Below, piece after piece: positions 32,319-42,647 of a stretch of DNA of 64,000 nt. Position 1 is the stretch's first letter. Each line of letters opens with the position of its first letter. This DNA comes from Vibrio rumoiensis 1S-45. Lineage in GTDB: Bacteria > Pseudomonadota > Gammaproteobacteria > Enterobacterales > Vibrionaceae. A program made the translations under genes and the position numbers. The stretch is from the NCBI RefSeq assembly GCF_000286955.2, contig NZ_AJYK02000102.1, positions 1 to 64,000 of the forward strand. Direction: 5' to 3'. A model generated the notes under the pieces. The model did not search any database. It worked only from the letters and a program-made list of their open reading frames with translations, and was not told the DNA's origin.

Positions 32319-33302
32319 ATGGCTTTTATTTCACCTTTTTTTCGAACATTAACCGCGCTCGGAGCTGTATTACTCCTCACGGTCTCAAGCACAGCTCACG
32401 CTGAAAAACGCATCTATATTACGATAGGCACAGGGGCTGTAACCGGTGTTTATTACCCAGCGGGCAGTTCTATCTGTAAATTAATCAATAAAGGTCGTCA
32501 ACAACACCACATTCGTTGCTCTATTGAATCGACTGCAGGCTCTGTCGATAATATCGATGCTTTACGTATGGGTAAGATGGATGCAGTGATCAGCCAATCC
32601 GATTGGCAATATCAAGCATCAAAAGGCTATCCTGATTTTAAAAATAAAACACCGTATAGCAACATGAGAGCTTTGTTTTCACTCTACAGCGAACCTTTCA
32701 ATGTCATCGCACGTAATGATTCGGGTATAAAAACGCTCAGTGATTTAGCGGGAAAAAGAGTTAATATCGGAAATATAGGTTCCGGTGATCGAGCCACGAT
32801 GGACATGGTCATGAAGCAGTTTTCATGGACAAATAAGAGTTTCTCTTTAGTCACCGAACTTACGGGGGCAAGTCGCGCTCAAGCTTTATGTGATAATCAA
32901 ATTGACGCTTTTATTTCTATTCTTGGGCATCCTAACGCTTCAATCAAAGAGGCGACAACCTCTTGTGGTGCTAAGCTTATACCAACCACCAGCAAAGCCA
33001 TTGATGATTTAGTCAGCACTCATCCTTATTATGCTTATACATCCGTTCCCGCTAATCTTTACCCAAACAATGATAAAGATATAAAAAGCTTTGGGATGTT
33101 ATCAGTCGTCAGTGTTGATAGTGAACTCTCTGAAGAAATCGCCTATAACATCACAAAAGCCGTGTTTGATAATTTTGATACTTTTAAACGATTACACCCA
33201 GCTTTCGCATTATTAAAAAAAGAAAATATGGTAAAGGATGGTATTTCTGTCCCCTTACATCCCGGCGCTATTCGTTATTACAAAGAAGTAGGATTGCTAT
33301 AA
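32319..33302 (+). CDS. TAXI-family TRAP transporter solute-binding protein
   Basis: The 327-residue product is an extracytoplasmic binding protein of the TAXI type used by tripartite (TRAP) transporters. It has a signal peptide ending STAHA (about residue 28), then IYITIGTGAVTGVYYPAGSSIC at the mature start and CSIESTAGSVDNIDALR. DLAGKRVNIGNIGSGDRATMD and LHPGAIRYYKEVGL near the end complete the family pattern. No TRAP membrane subunits lie beside it, so it must work with a transporter encoded elsewhere or act as a sensor. The ligand is unknown. Confidence 0.92.
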   Translation: MAFISPFFRTLTALGAVLLLTVSSTAHAEKRIYITIGTGAVTGVYYPAGSSICKLINKGRQQHHIRCSIESTAGSVDNIDALRMGKMDAVISQSDWQYQASKGYPDFKNKTPYSNMRALFSLYSEPFNVIARNDSGIKTLSDLAGKRVNIGNIGSGDRATMDMVMKQFSWTNKSFSLVTELTGASRAQALCDNQIDAFISILGHPNASIKEATTSCGAKLIPTTSKAIDDLVSTHPYYAYTSVPANLYPNNDKDIKSFGMLSVVSVDSELSEEIAYNITKAVFDNFDTFKRLHPAFALLKKENMVKDGISVPLHPGAIRYYKEVGLL

Positions 33303-33328
33303 AGCGTTACTTTTTCTCAAGTAAGAAT

Positions 33329-33373
33329 GCAAAAAAGCTTGAATGATTTCTCTCATATTCAAGCCTTTCTCAT
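33329..33373. terminator. Terminator between the TAXI and hydroxyacid dehydrogenase genes
   Basis: GCTTGAAT and ATTCAAGC form a stem around a loop of 12-14 bases. T-rich tails occur on both strands (TTTTTT on the minus side, CTTTCTC on the plus side). The two flanking genes are convergent. Confidence 0.72.
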
Positions 33374-33387
33374 TTTGCATACTCTCT

Positions 33388-34377
33388 TTAACCAACCACT
33401 CTATTTTGAGAGACGCCTTGTTGAAACTTTTCAATATTATCCATCAAAATATTGCACAGTGCTTGGATAGAAGATTGGCTGCCCCATGCCACATGAGGCG
33501 TCAATAATAAATTGGGCAGATCCATATTGGCGATCAAAGGATTAGATTCATCAGCTGGTTCTTGAGTAAAGACATCACAGCCTGCACCTGCAATTTGTTT
33601 GTTTTTAAGCGCTTCCACTAAATCGAATTCATTAACCAAACCACCACGGCCTGCATTAATTAACACTGCGCTGGATTTCATTTTCTCGAATTCTGGTTTG
33701 GCGATTAAATTAGTCGTTTCTTCATTAAGTGGACAATGCAAAGTAAGCACATCGGCAGTTTTAATGACTTTATCAAATGCCATATAGCCTAATCGAGCAG
33801 GCGTGACGCCTTTACGTTCAGTAAAAACTACGTTCATACCAACTGCTTTTGCCAGTACGGCCACGGCTTGCCCAAGGCTACCACTGCCTATAATGCCAAG
33901 TGTAGATCCGGCTACATCGGTAATTGGATGGGTAAAAAAACAAAACTGCTTTTGCTTTTGCCATTCTCCAGCAGCAATATCTTGATGATAACCCACTAAA
34001 TTTCGCTTAAGTGCAAACATCATGGCAAGCACATGCTCTGGAACCGAGCGCGTGCCATAGCCTTGTACATTGGTCACTACAATATTGTGATCTCGACAAT
34101 ATTCTAAATCGACGTTATTGGTTCCGGTTGCCGCTACCGCAATCATTTTCAAATTTGGCGCTTGAGATAACACCTCAGCAGTCAATTTCACCTTGTTGGT
34201 AATAACAATGTCTGCAGAATGAATACGCTCAACCACGAGCTCTGGCGACGTTAAATCAAATTGTTGCCATTGGTGTTCAAAAGTGAGGTTGGGGATATTG
34301 ATATGCTCGGGGATGGTTGCAACATCGAGAAAAACCACCGTTGGTTTACTTGGAAGATGCGTAGGTGTTAGCGGCAT
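33388..34377 (-). CDS. D-2-hydroxyacid dehydrogenase
   Basis: This NAD-dependent dehydrogenase reduces 2-ketoacids such as hydroxypyruvate or glyoxylate. The 329-residue product has the N-terminal catalytic half and AATGTNNVDLE. The Rossmann motif is GIIGSGSLGQAVA (about residue 155). The catalytic set is visible as NAGRGG (Arg), a Glu in FTQEPAD, and the His in TPHVAWGS. It looks closest to glycerate dehydrogenase (HprA-like) enzymes, but substrate cannot be fixed from sequence. AAAGGATTTCTT precedes the ATG. It follows the pseudouridine synthase gene after 32 bases on the same strand. Confidence 0.88.
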   Translation of the reverse strand: MPLTPTHLPSKPTVVFLDVATIPEHINIPNLTFEHQWQQFDLTSPELVVERIHSADIVITNKVKLTAEVLSQAPNLKMIAVAATGTNNVDLEYCRDHNIVVTNVQGYGTRSVPEHVLAMMFALKRNLVGYHQDIAAGEWQKQKQFCFFTHPITDVAGSTLGIIGSGSLGQAVAVLAKAVGMNVVFTERKGVTPARLGYMAFDKVIKTADVLTLHCPLNEETTNLIAKPEFEKMKSSAVLINAGRGGLVNEFDLVEALKNKQIAGAGCDVFTQEPADESNPLIANMDLPNLLLTPHVAWGSQSSIQALCNILMDNIEKFQQGVSQNRVVG

Positions 34378-34409
34378 AAGAAATCCTTTTCTGCAATAAA
34401 TGAAACGTA

Positions 34410-35150
34410 TTAAGATGAGACGAGTGTTTTATAATCTGGCAATTCAGATTCAGGGCTAAAGTGTCGCAAAATTTGCGCGTCAGCGTCGCGATAAAAGTCA
34501 CAAGGCACAAACGCGGTGGAAAGTTGATTATCTTTTGGATGATAGAAACTGAGTTCAGCTGAATGCAATTGCAAACGTTCTGAAGAATAATCAAAGGCTT
34601 CTGGTGTCGCATAGAACTCGTCGCCAACAATAGGGTGCCCTATCGCCATCATGTGGACACGTAACTGATGAGAACGCCCCGTGATAGGCAATAAACGCAC
34701 TACTGTGGTTTGAGCTTCTCTTGCCACCACCTGGTATTGAGTTAATGAAGCTTTGCCGTGTTCATCACACACTTTTTGGCGTGGACGGTTTGGCCAATCA
34801 CAAATCAAAGGTAAATTGACTTCCCCCTGCTCTTGCTCAACATTCCCCCATACTCGTGCGTAATAAATTTTATGGGTTAAGCGGTATTGAAATTGCTTCT
34901 TGATATGACGTTCGGCTTCTTTGGTTAACGCAAATAGCATTAAACCAGAGGTCGCCATATCCAAACGATGCACCACTTCAATATTCGGGTAGTTCTCACG
35001 TAAACGACTCCAAATACTGTCGTAATGCTCTTCCAAACGCCCAGGAACCGATAATAACCCGGCCGGTTTATTGGCCACTAAAATATGCTCATCTTGATAG
35101 ACAATCTCAGTCCAAGGGTCGGTCGGTGGAAGGTATTCAAGTAAGGCCAT
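34410..35150 (-). CDS. rluA: RluA-family pseudouridine synthase
   Basis: RluA-type enzymes convert specific uridines in 23S rRNA and tRNA to pseudouridine. The 246-residue product has HRLDMATSGLMLFAL with the catalytic Asp, KIYYARVWG, and GRSHQLRVHMMAIGHPIVGD, the common family signatures. No S4 domain is present, which fits RluA (E. coli 219 residues) better than RluC or RluD. The assignment to RluA itself, rather than a sibling, is likely and agrees with its usual position beside rapA. Confidence 0.88.
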   Translation of the reverse strand: MALLEYLPPTDPWTEIVYQDEHILVANKPAGLLSVPGRLEEHYDSIWSRLRENYPNIEVVHRLDMATSGLMLFALTKEAERHIKKQFQYRLTHKIYYARVWGNVEQEQGEVNLPLICDWPNRPRQKVCDEHGKASLTQYQVVAREAQTTVVRLLPITGRSHQLRVHMMAIGHPIVGDEFYATPEAFDYSSERLQLHSAELSFYHPKDNQLSTAFVPCDFYRDADAQILRHFSPESELPDYKTLVSS

Positions 35151-35264
35151 AAAAGATCTCGAATGTTTAAATGATACTCGCTCAAACTCTATCTATCGAT
35201 TTTAAGCACAAGTTATGGAAAGGTCGTACCGATGCAAAACGAACATTTTCGACACGAAAGCAGG

Positions 35265-35313
35265 TTTCTCGCCGCTCGAAGAGCACTTGCGATCATCATC
35301 GAGTAACGAGAAA
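35265..35313. repeat. Long hairpin between rapA and rluA
   Basis: TTTCTCG (35265-35271) and CGAGAAA (35307-35313) pair. CTCGA (35275-35279) and TCGAG (35299-35303) continue the stem across a symmetrical three-base internal loop. It lacks a T-run, so it may be a processing or stabilising structure on the rapA-rluA transcript rather than a terminator. Confidence 0.5.
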
Positions 35314-35334
35314 TATCTTTGCCAATTGGCGCTA

Positions 35335-38259
35335 TTACTGATGCGCCACCACAATCAAACGCAATGAATCCAACTGCAACTGAGCCGTTTCAATGTAGCT
35401 TGATAGCGTTTCAATTTGCTGTTCAATCACGGTTATTTCCTCATCACGAATGTTTGGATTGACCGCTTTTAATGCCTGCAAACGCTCTAATTCACCATTC
35501 AGTTTTTGTTGCATTTCCGTGTTCGCGCTTTGGCGTACCTCATCCAATTTCGGTAATACCGCTTGCTCGGCTTTTTCAATCAAGGCATGGATTTGCTCTT
35601 GCACTGAACTGGCGACTTTACTGGCCATGTGACGGTTAATTGGGCTTAACTGACGGTTGAAAGTATCAAATGGTACTTGCGCAGAAAGCTCATTGCCTTT
35701 GCCATCCATGAGTAAACGAATGGGCGTTTTTGGTAAGAACTGATTAATGCCACTGCGTTTTGGTGCTTGTGCATCCACTAAGTACACTAATTCTAAGAAC
35801 ATAGTACCGACTGGCAGTGCTTTATTTTTCAATAAAGAAACCGCATTAGTCCCGACATTTTCACTCAGCAGTAAATCTATACCACCTTGGATCATTGGGT
35901 GTTCCCAGCTCATAAAGTGCATATCTTCACGAGAAAGCGCCGTTTCACGATCAAAAGTAATGGTTGCGCCTTCATAAGGTAGACCTGGATAACTCGGCAC
36001 CATCATGTGCTCAGAAGGTGTTACCACTAAAGCATTCTCACCTTTATCATCTTGGTTTAAACCAATAGTGTCGAACAAGCCTAATGCAAAGGTAACCAGG
36101 TTAGTGTCATTGTCACCGCTCGCAATCGTTTCAGTGATTTTTTGTGCTTTTTCGCCGCCGTTAGAATGAATTTCCAACAAACGATCGCGTCCTAAATCAA
36201 GCTTAGCTTTTAACTTTTTATTTAATATTGCCGACTCTTCAACCAAATGCTCAAGTTCGCTCATCTCAATCGATGCCAACATCGACACTAGCTGATCCGA
36301 ATATTGATCATAAACCGAACGACCGGTTGGGCAAGTTTCAGCAAAGGCATTCAACCCTTGGTGATACCACTGCGCTAAAATCGATTGTGCCGAATTTTCT
36401 AAATATGGGACGAAAATTTCAATATCACGATTTTGACCAATACGATCTAAGCGCCCAATACGTTGCTCAAGCAAATCAGGGTTAAATGGCAAATCGAACA
36501 TTACTAACTGATTCGCAAATTGGAAGTTACGTCCTTCAGAGCCGATTTCAGAACAAATGAGAACCTGAGCACCACCTTCTTCTTGAGCAAAGTAAGCGGC
36601 CGCTTTATCACGTTCAATGATCGACATCCCTTCATGGAACACGGTAGCTCGGATACCTTCACGTTCACGTAAAGCTTGTTCTAATTGCAATGCACTTGCA
36701 GCGCGAGAAGCGATCACTAAGATCTTTTCAGAACGTTTTTCCAATACTTTATCGATAAGCCAAGTTACACGCGGATCAAATGTCCACCACGAGGTTTTAT
36801 CGCCTTCGAGATCTTGTAAGATCTCTTCAGGATATAAATTCTTTAAAGCTTGAGTGGTTTCAGGCAGATCACCATCCATCATTTTGGCAACACGCATGGC
36901 ACGGGTGTATTGCTCCGGCATTGGCATTTCAAGCAAATGAACATGGCGGGTAGGGAAACCTTTAATGGCAGCACGTGTATTACGGAACAAAATACGTCCT
37001 GTTCCATGTCTGTCCATCAAGTTATCAATCAATTCTTGGCGAGCTAACGCTTTTTGTTCTTCATCCGATTCTTGTTGTGAGCTGCAACCATCTAAAATAC
37101 GGAATAATGGTTCAGCATCTTGTTCGGACAATAATTCGGTAATGCTGTTCTTTTCATCGTTGGTCAGGGCATTACCTGATTCTAAACTGGTGACCGCTTC
37201 GGCTACTGGTGCGTATTGTTGCTCTTCTTTCACAAACGTTGGGTAGTCAAAGAAACGATCGGAATCGAGCAAACGCAAGCGAGCAAAATGGCTTTCATGA
37301 CCTAATTGCTCTGGCGTTGCGGTTAATAGCAATACGCCAGCAATTTTAGCGGCTAAGCCTTCTACCATCTCGTATTCACGGCTTGGGGCATCAACGCTCC
37401 ACTCTAAGTGATGCGCTTCATCTACCACCAATAAATCCCAATGTGTATCCAAAGCTTGCTCATAACGCTTGGCATTCTTTTTCAAGAAATCGAGAGAGCA
37501 CAGTACATATTGCTGCGTATCAAATGGGTTAAGTGCATCCGCTTGAGATTCTAGGCAACGCTCTTCATCAAACACCGAAAAATGAAGATTGAAACGACGC
37601 ATCATCTCCACCAGCCATTGATGTTGTAGCGTTTCAGGCACCACAATCAAAATGCGTTCAGAACGACCACTTAATACCTGCTGATGAATGATCATGCCTG
37701 CTTCAATGGTTTTCCCCAAGCCTACTTCATCGGCCAGTAAAACACGCGGTGCATGACGACGCCCGACTTCGTGCGCAATGTAAAGCTGGTGAGGGATCAA
37801 ACCAGCACGCATGCCACAAAGGCCACGCATTGGGCTTTTGTGTTGCTGGTATTGATTGGACAGCGCGTTGTAGCGTAAAACAAAGTTATCCATACGATCG
37901 ATTTGACCGGCAAATAATTTATCTTGTGGCTTATTAAAACGAATTTGATGATTCAAGAAGATTTCACGTAACACCACATCAGTGTCTTCTGTATCTTGAC
38001 GAGTGCCAATATAACTAATGAGATCATTTTGAACATCGACTTGTTCAACTTTTAATGACCACCCTTCTTGGCTTTCAATGACATCACCAACATTAAATAC
38101 CACACGAGTGATTGGTGCATCGCTACGAGCATACAACCTATTTTCTTCAGAAGCGGCGAACATTAACGTTACTGTACGAGCATCTAACGCGACGACTGTA
38201 CCTAAACCTAAATCACTTTCTGTATCACTAATCCAACGCTGACCTAACGTAAATGTCAT
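35335..38259 (-). CDS. rapA: RNA polymerase-associated ATPase RapA
   Basis: RapA is a Swi2/Snf2-type ATPase that recycles RNA polymerase after termination. The 974-residue product (E. coli 968) has an N-terminal Tudor-like region and the helicase motifs: [13 protein letters not shown] (Walker A), DEAHHLEW (box II), [10 protein letters not shown], and later [18 protein letters not shown] (motif VI). A long RapA-specific C-terminal region begins after about residue 640. It is upstream of rluA on the same strand, as in other gammaproteobacteria. Confidence 0.97.
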   Translation of the reverse strand: MTFTLGQRWISDTESDLGLGTVVALDARTVTLMFAASEENRLYARSDAPITRVVFNVGDVIESQEGWSLKVEQVDVQNDLISYIGTRQDTEDTDVVLREIFLNHQIRFNKPQDKLFAGQIDRMDNFVLRYNALSNQYQQHKSPMRGLCGMRAGLIPHQLYIAHEVGRRHAPRVLLADEVGLGKTIEAGMIIHQQVLSGRSERILIVVPETLQHQWLVEMMRRFNLHFSVFDEERCLESQADALNPFDTQQYVLCSLDFLKKNAKRYEQALDTHWDLLVVDEAHHLEWSVDAPSREYEMVEGLAAKIAGVLLLTATPEQLGHESHFARLRLLDSDRFFDYPTFVKEEQQYAPVAEAVTSLESGNALTNDEKNSITELLSEQDAEPLFRILDGCSSQQESDEEQKALARQELIDNLMDRHGTGRILFRNTRAAIKGFPTRHVHLLEMPMPEQYTRAMRVAKMMDGDLPETTQALKNLYPEEILQDLEGDKTSWWTFDPRVTWLIDKVLEKRSEKILVIASRAASALQLEQALREREGIRATVFHEGMSIIERDKAAAYFAQEEGGAQVLICSEIGSEGRNFQFANQLVMFDLPFNPDLLEQRIGRLDRIGQNRDIEIFVPYLENSAQSILAQWYHQGLNAFAETCPTGRSVYDQYSDQLVSMLASIEMSELEHLVEESAILNKKLKAKLDLGRDRLLEIHSNGGEKAQKITETIASGDNDTNLVTFALGLFDTIGLNQDDKGENALVVTPSEHMMVPSYPGLPYEGATITFDRETALSREDMHFMSWEHPMIQGGIDLLLSENVGTNAVSLLKNKALPVGTMFLELVYLVDAQAPKRSGINQFLPKTPIRLLMDGKGNELSAQVPFDTFNRQLSPINRHMASKVASSVQEQIHALIEKAEQAVLPKLDEVRQSANTEMQQKLNGELERLQALKAVNPNIRDEEITVIEQQIETLSSYIETAQLQLDSLRLIVVAHQ

Positions 38260-38304
38260 GTATTTGACTACCTCTGAAACTTAACTCAATGAAAATATAT
38301 TTTA

Positions 38305-38375
38305 GTGGGTTGTCGTCAGCTTTTCTTGTCAAAAGAACAAAAAAAGCAAAAGAAACGACATGCTTGAGAGCCCAC
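38305..38375. repeat. Nested inverted repeat upstream of rapA
   Basis: GTGGG (38305-38309) pairs with CCCAC (38371-38375), TGTCGT (38311-38316) with ACGACA (38355-38360), and an inner TTCTT...AAGAA forms a further stem. The pattern of a TTCTTGTCAAAAGAA core is familiar from intergenic repeats of vibrios, from memory. It lies about 45 bp upstream of the rapA start. Confidence 0.5.
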
Positions 38376-38599
38376 AAAAAAGCTGCACATATTACTGTAT
38401 GCCAGACGATATATCACGATGATTCGCATTAAATTTGTGAGCTGACATAAAAGTGTCAATATTTAACAGCTATTGTAGAGCTGAAAGACAAAATCTTTCA
38501 TATACTCAAAGAGAACACTCAAGATGCCTCGCAACGGTCGACAAGTTCAATGACCTAATAATGAGAAATCGGTGTTTAAATATAAAAGGGTTTGATCGT

Positions 38600-38747
38600 T
38601 ATGTAGCTGCACGCTACCGACACTCTCGATAGCGCTATAGATTAAGAAACAGGACTCGTTTCTCAAGCTTGCAGAAACCTCTGGCAATCAAACTGCAGTC
38701 GTGACTAACAACTGCTAGCCTTCCGCACTGCGGAAAAAGGAGACGCT
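38600..38747 (+). promoter_or_regulatory. Structured leader upstream of the PIN-PhoH gene
   Basis: Several small hairpins follow one another before the start codon: GTAGC/GCTAC (38603-38617), ATAGCGCTAT (38629-38638), AGAAAC/GTTTCT (38645-38663), TTGCAGA/TCTGGCAA (38669-38687), GCAGT/ACTGC (about 38695-38714) and TTCCGC/GCGGAA (38721-38735). The last ends at the AAGGAG ribosome binding site. This could be a cis-regulatory RNA. The stretch 38376-38600 shows nothing else I can support. Confidence 0.4.
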
Positions 38748-40182
38748 ATGGGCGCAACCCAAAAGACGCTAAACAGCCGTACATCACATACCAACCATCC
38801 ATCACACGATAAAGCATCGCGTAAAATTTTTGTCCTTGATACCAACATCCTTTTGCATGAACCCCACGCTATTTATTCCTTCCAAGAACACGACGTCGTC
38901 ATCCCCATGACGGTATTAGAAGAACTTGACCGCATCAAAGACAGTAAGCGTGACGTTGCTCGAGACGCCCGAGTTGCGATTCGAGCACTTGAAGCCATTT
39001 TCCATGATGCGACACCGGATGAAATCTCTCAGGGTATTCCTTTTGCCAAAGATAATAAATCCACTGGTACAATTTCAATATTGGCCGATTTTGATGTTCA
39101 AGACAGCGATAAAGCCTTTGCCGATAAAGCCGGTGATAATCGCATCTTAAATGGTGTCATCGCCTTACAAAACCGCCGCGCACCGCGAGAAGTCGTCTTA
39201 ATCACTAAAGACATCAATATGCGGCTTAGAGCGAAAGGCGCTGGCGTTCTATATGTTGAAGATTACCGCACCGATCAGCTCATTGATGATGTGCAATTTC
39301 TCACCAAAGGTTTTACCGAATACAAAGGCAGTTTTTGGGATAACTTTGAGCAAGTAGACAGTCACACCACAGGTAGCAAAACCTTTCACATGGTGGATAG
39401 AGAGGGCTTAGAGCCCACTTTCATTAACCAATATTTAAATTGATGAAGATACAGACTTTGCTGGTCGCGTCGAAGAACTGCACCCTACGACGGCCAAAAT
39501 TAAAGATTTAAGCCGTGAGCGTCTCATGCATCGACACGCATGGGATATCTTCCCTAAAAACGTTTATCAAGGCATGGCAATGGATGCCCTACTCGATCCC
39601 GGCATTGATTTGGTCATCTTAACTGGGGCTGCAGGAAGTGGTAAAACCATGTTAGCAATGGCTGCCGCTCTTGAAATGACCATCGAGAAAAAGATGTTCG
39701 ATAAGATCATCGTCACCCGTAACACACCAGACATTGGCGAGGCGATTGGCTTTTTACCTGGTACCGAAGAAGAAAAAATGATGCCATGGCTTGCCGCCAT
39801 CACCGACACACTAGAAGCCTTACATAAAAACGATCATTGCACCGAAGGATCACTCAAGTACATTTGTGATAAAGCTAATATTCAATTTAAATCAATCAAC
39901 TTTATGCGAGGACGCTCCATTCAAAATGCTTTCGTATTATTGGATGAGTGCCAAAACTTAACCGCTTCACAAATCAAAACTATCATTACTCGTTGTGGTG
40001 AAGGGACTAAAATTGTCTGCTCAGGTAACTTAGCGCAAATTGATTCAACCTATCTAACCCCTGTTACATCAGGATTAACTTATATGGTTGAACGCTTTAA
40101 AAACTTTGAAGGTAGCGCCAATATTCACCTAAATGGTGTAGTACGTAGTCGATTAGCTGAATTTGCTGAAGAAAATCTATAA
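38748..40182 (+). pseudogene. PIN-PhoH fusion gene (PhoH2/YlaK type) split by a +1 frameshift
   Basis: The intact gene would encode about 477 residues: an N-terminal PIN-type ribonuclease domain and a C-terminal PhoH ATPase. The first frame (38748-39443, 231 residues) has the PIN core FVLDTNILLHEP, VLEELDRIK and GDNRIL. It runs through NQYL and then hits TGA. The second frame resumes at 39442 with DEDTDFAGRVEELHP, the expected linker. It continues to MHRHAWDIFPKNVYQGMAMD, GAAGSGKT (Walker A), LLDECQN (Walker B) and the C-terminus. Removing one A from TTTAAATT at 39434-39441 restores one continuous frame (QYLIDEDTDF). So this is a one-base insertion, either real or a sequencing error. The first ATG of the second part is at 39526. 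PhoH2 proteins are RNA helicase/nucleases. Confidence 0.88.
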
Positions 40183-40230
40183 CGTCATTCAATAATAAAG
40201 GCGTCTGGTGACGCCTTTAATTCTTCTCTA

Positions 40231-40950
40231 TCAATAACCACTTGCTTTGATAAACGCCCCTAAATGGGGATTACAGTGCGATTCATCTAAGCTCGACATA
40301 ACTCCGCTCTCACTCACCGTTCCTTGCTCCATAAAAGCAAAGTGGCTGGCTATCGCTTTAGCATCAGTTAAGTGGTGCGTCACCATCAAGACCGTGACTT
40401 GACGTTCCTTGGCTAGTTTTTCTACCAGTAGCAACATCTCTTCACGCAAAATAGGATCCAAAGCAGAAAACGGCTCATCCAGTAACCAAATAGAATGCGA
40501 TTGTACGAAGCACCTTGCCAAGGCTACACGTTGCCTTTGCCCTCCTGACAACTGCTCTGGAAGTCGATCTAATAAAGAGTCTAATCCCACTTGTTGCGCA
40601 GCTTGTTGAACTTGCTGCTGCTGATCTTGCGTTAATTTAAGACCGGGATGCAGACCAAGGCCAATATTTTGACGCACGGTTAAATGGCTAAATAAATTAT
40701 GCTCTTGGAACAACATTGCCAATGGTCGTTGATGTGGTTGCAAGCCAATTACCGATGAATCCATAACATGAATATCACCTTTCTTTGATTCAATAAATCC
40801 AGCTAACAGACTCAATAAGGTTGATTTCCCTGAACCACTTGGCCCCATTAACGCCATGATCGAACCTTTCTCGACATTTAAATCGAAGTGAAAGGTTTCA
40901 TCGTGGTAGTCATAAATGACACCTTGTACTGCAATTGAAAACTCAGACAT
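40231..40950 (-). CDS. thiQ: Thiamine ABC transporter ATP-binding protein
   Basis: ThiQ powers thiamine and thiamine pyrophosphate uptake with ThiB and ThiP. The 239-residue product has GPSGSGKST (Walker A), LSGGQRQRVALAR (signature) and IWLLDEPFSALDP (Walker B), with a His switch in VTHHLTDA. It is the last gene of a thiB-thiP-thiQ operon controlled by a TPP riboswitch. There is a 60-bp gap after thiP, wider than in E. coli where these genes overlap. Confidence 0.95.
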   Translation of the reverse strand: MSEFSIAVQGVIYDYHDETFHFDLNVEKGSIMALMGPSGSGKSTLLSLLAGFIESKKGDIHVMDSSVIGLQPHQRPLAMLFQEHNLFSHLTVRQNIGLGLHPGLKLTQDQQQQVQQAAQQVGLDSLLDRLPEQLSGGQRQRVALARCFVQSHSIWLLDEPFSALDPILREEMLLLVEKLAKERQVTVLMVTHHLTDAKAIASHFAFMEQGTVSESGVMSSLDESHCNPHLGAFIKASGY

Positions 40951-41010
40951 TAGGTAATTTCTTATTAAAAATGAGGCGAATGATTAACAACTAATGGTTC
41001 CAACGGATCA

Positions 41011-42600
41011 TTAACGGCTACTGCGTTTAAAGACGCTATCAATGAGGGCAAAACATAATAAGCTAAACAGCAATAAACATAATGATACCACTGCCGCGGC
41101 AGGCATTTGATAACTGCCTAATAATTGAAATAGATACAATGGTAAGGTGGTAAAAGATTGATTACCAAATAAAGCCACCGCACTTAAATCGCCCATCGAA
41201 AACATAAAACTGATCGAAAAAGCGTGTGCAATCGGTTTATTGAGCGCTCGCCATTCCACCAAACGAAAACGATTCCACCCTTTCATTCCTAAGCTTTGGC
41301 ATAAGAAGTGATACTGCTGCGCGGTTTGCAGCATAGGTTGAGACAAAGTTTTTATAATGTACGGCAACGCCATTAAGCTGTTAACCATAATGACCACCCA
41401 AAAGGCGAGACTAAATACATCGACTTGATCTCGCAGTAATAAAAACAACCCTGTACTGATCACAATGCCAGGAGTGACCAAAATAATCGTCCCCATTAAC
41501 TCTAAGCGTCCAGCTCTGTGAGTCAATCCTTTTAAATGCCATGCTCGACTAGTAAACAAAATGGCCACGCCCATTAGCAGTGCCAACGTGCTTGCTAGAG
41601 TAGCCACTTTAATCGAGGCACTTAATGCCTGCCAAAATCGTTCATCTTGTAACACGGTTAATGATTTGGGATTCAGACCTTGCCACACCACCATAAATAA
41701 AGGGGGAAGCACTAATATCATCGCAGACCCAATCCACACCGCATCCCAAATTTTAGCCTTTTTAGTATCCGATAATAATGGCAAACGCTGCCTTGTTGCC
41801 ATTGATGACGCAGGCAAAGTCTTTGTCAACTTCAATAGCGTTAAGCTCAACACACCACACAGTAACATTTGCCATAAAGCTAAAATTGCGCCCGCTTGTA
41901 AATCGAAATCAAACTTGATCGCTTGATAAATCGCTAATTCAATAGTGGTTGATTTTGGACCGCCACCTAAAGCCATCACAGTTGAAAAACTGGTAAAGCA
42001 CAACATAAATACCAAACCAGCCACCTGCGGTAGTTGCTGCCGCATTCGTGGCCACTCAACTTGCCTAAATTTTTGCCAATGATTCATCCCTAAATGTGCA
42101 CAAAGTTTATGTTGTTCACTGGGAATAGACTCTAAAGAATGCAGTAATAATCGACAGGCATAAGGCAGGTTAAAAAAGACATGGGCTACTAGAATTCCAT
42201 TTAAACCATAAATAGAAAAAGGTAAACGTGTACCAAAAGCTTTAAACATATCAGCGACTAAGCCACTGTTTCCTAAAATGGCTAAGATGCCAAACACGCC
42301 CACCAGCACAGGCAATACGAGTGTCGATGCAAACAATTTAAGCAATAACGCTTTACCTTTAAACTCTCTGCGAGATAAAGCATGCGCCACCGGTATAGCA
42401 AGTCCGACACTCAATAATGTGGAAAAGAAAGCCTGATAGAAACTAAAGAAAGTTATGTGGCGATAATATGGATCAGATAGAATCCAACCCAAGTTTAAAG
42501 TCGGTGCATGTTGGATTAACGCTACAACGGTCGAGCTAACAAATAAACCAATCGCAATGGCAACCGCCAGTCCTAATTTAGGAACTGAGACATTCACCAT
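41011..42600 (-). CDS. thiP: Thiamine ABC transporter permease
   Basis: ThiP is the two-domain inner-membrane permease for thiamine. The 529-residue product is almost wholly hydrophobic with about twelve segments. It has two EAA-type loops: one near CAHLGMNHWQKFRQVEWP in the first half and one near CQSLGMKGWNRFRLVEW in the second, which contact ThiQ. The ATG at 42600 begins MVNVSVPKLGL. It follows thiB after 47 bases. The length matches the family (E. coli 536). Confidence 0.95.
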   Translation of the reverse strand: MVNVSVPKLGLAVAIAIGLFVSSTVVALIQHAPTLNLGWILSDPYYRHITFFSFYQAFFSTLLSVGLAIPVAHALSRREFKGKALLLKLFASTLVLPVLVGVFGILAILGNSGLVADMFKAFGTRLPFSIYGLNGILVAHVFFNLPYACRLLLHSLESIPSEQHKLCAHLGMNHWQKFRQVEWPRMRQQLPQVAGLVFMLCFTSFSTVMALGGGPKSTTIELAIYQAIKFDFDLQAGAILALWQMLLCGVLSLTLLKLTKTLPASSMATRQRLPLLSDTKKAKIWDAVWIGSAMILVLPPLFMVVWQGLNPKSLTVLQDERFWQALSASIKVATLASTLALLMGVAILFTSRAWHLKGLTHRAGRLELMGTIILVTPGIVISTGLFLLLRDQVDVFSLAFWVVIMVNSLMALPYIIKTLSQPMLQTAQQYHFLCQSLGMKGWNRFRLVEWRALNKPIAHAFSISFMFSMGDLSAVALFGNQSFTTLPLYLFQLLGSYQMPAAAVVSLCLLLFSLLCFALIDSVFKRSSR

Positions 42601-42647
42601 TGGTCATTTCTCTGGTTTATTTGATTCAATATCATGATTTTATTCAT

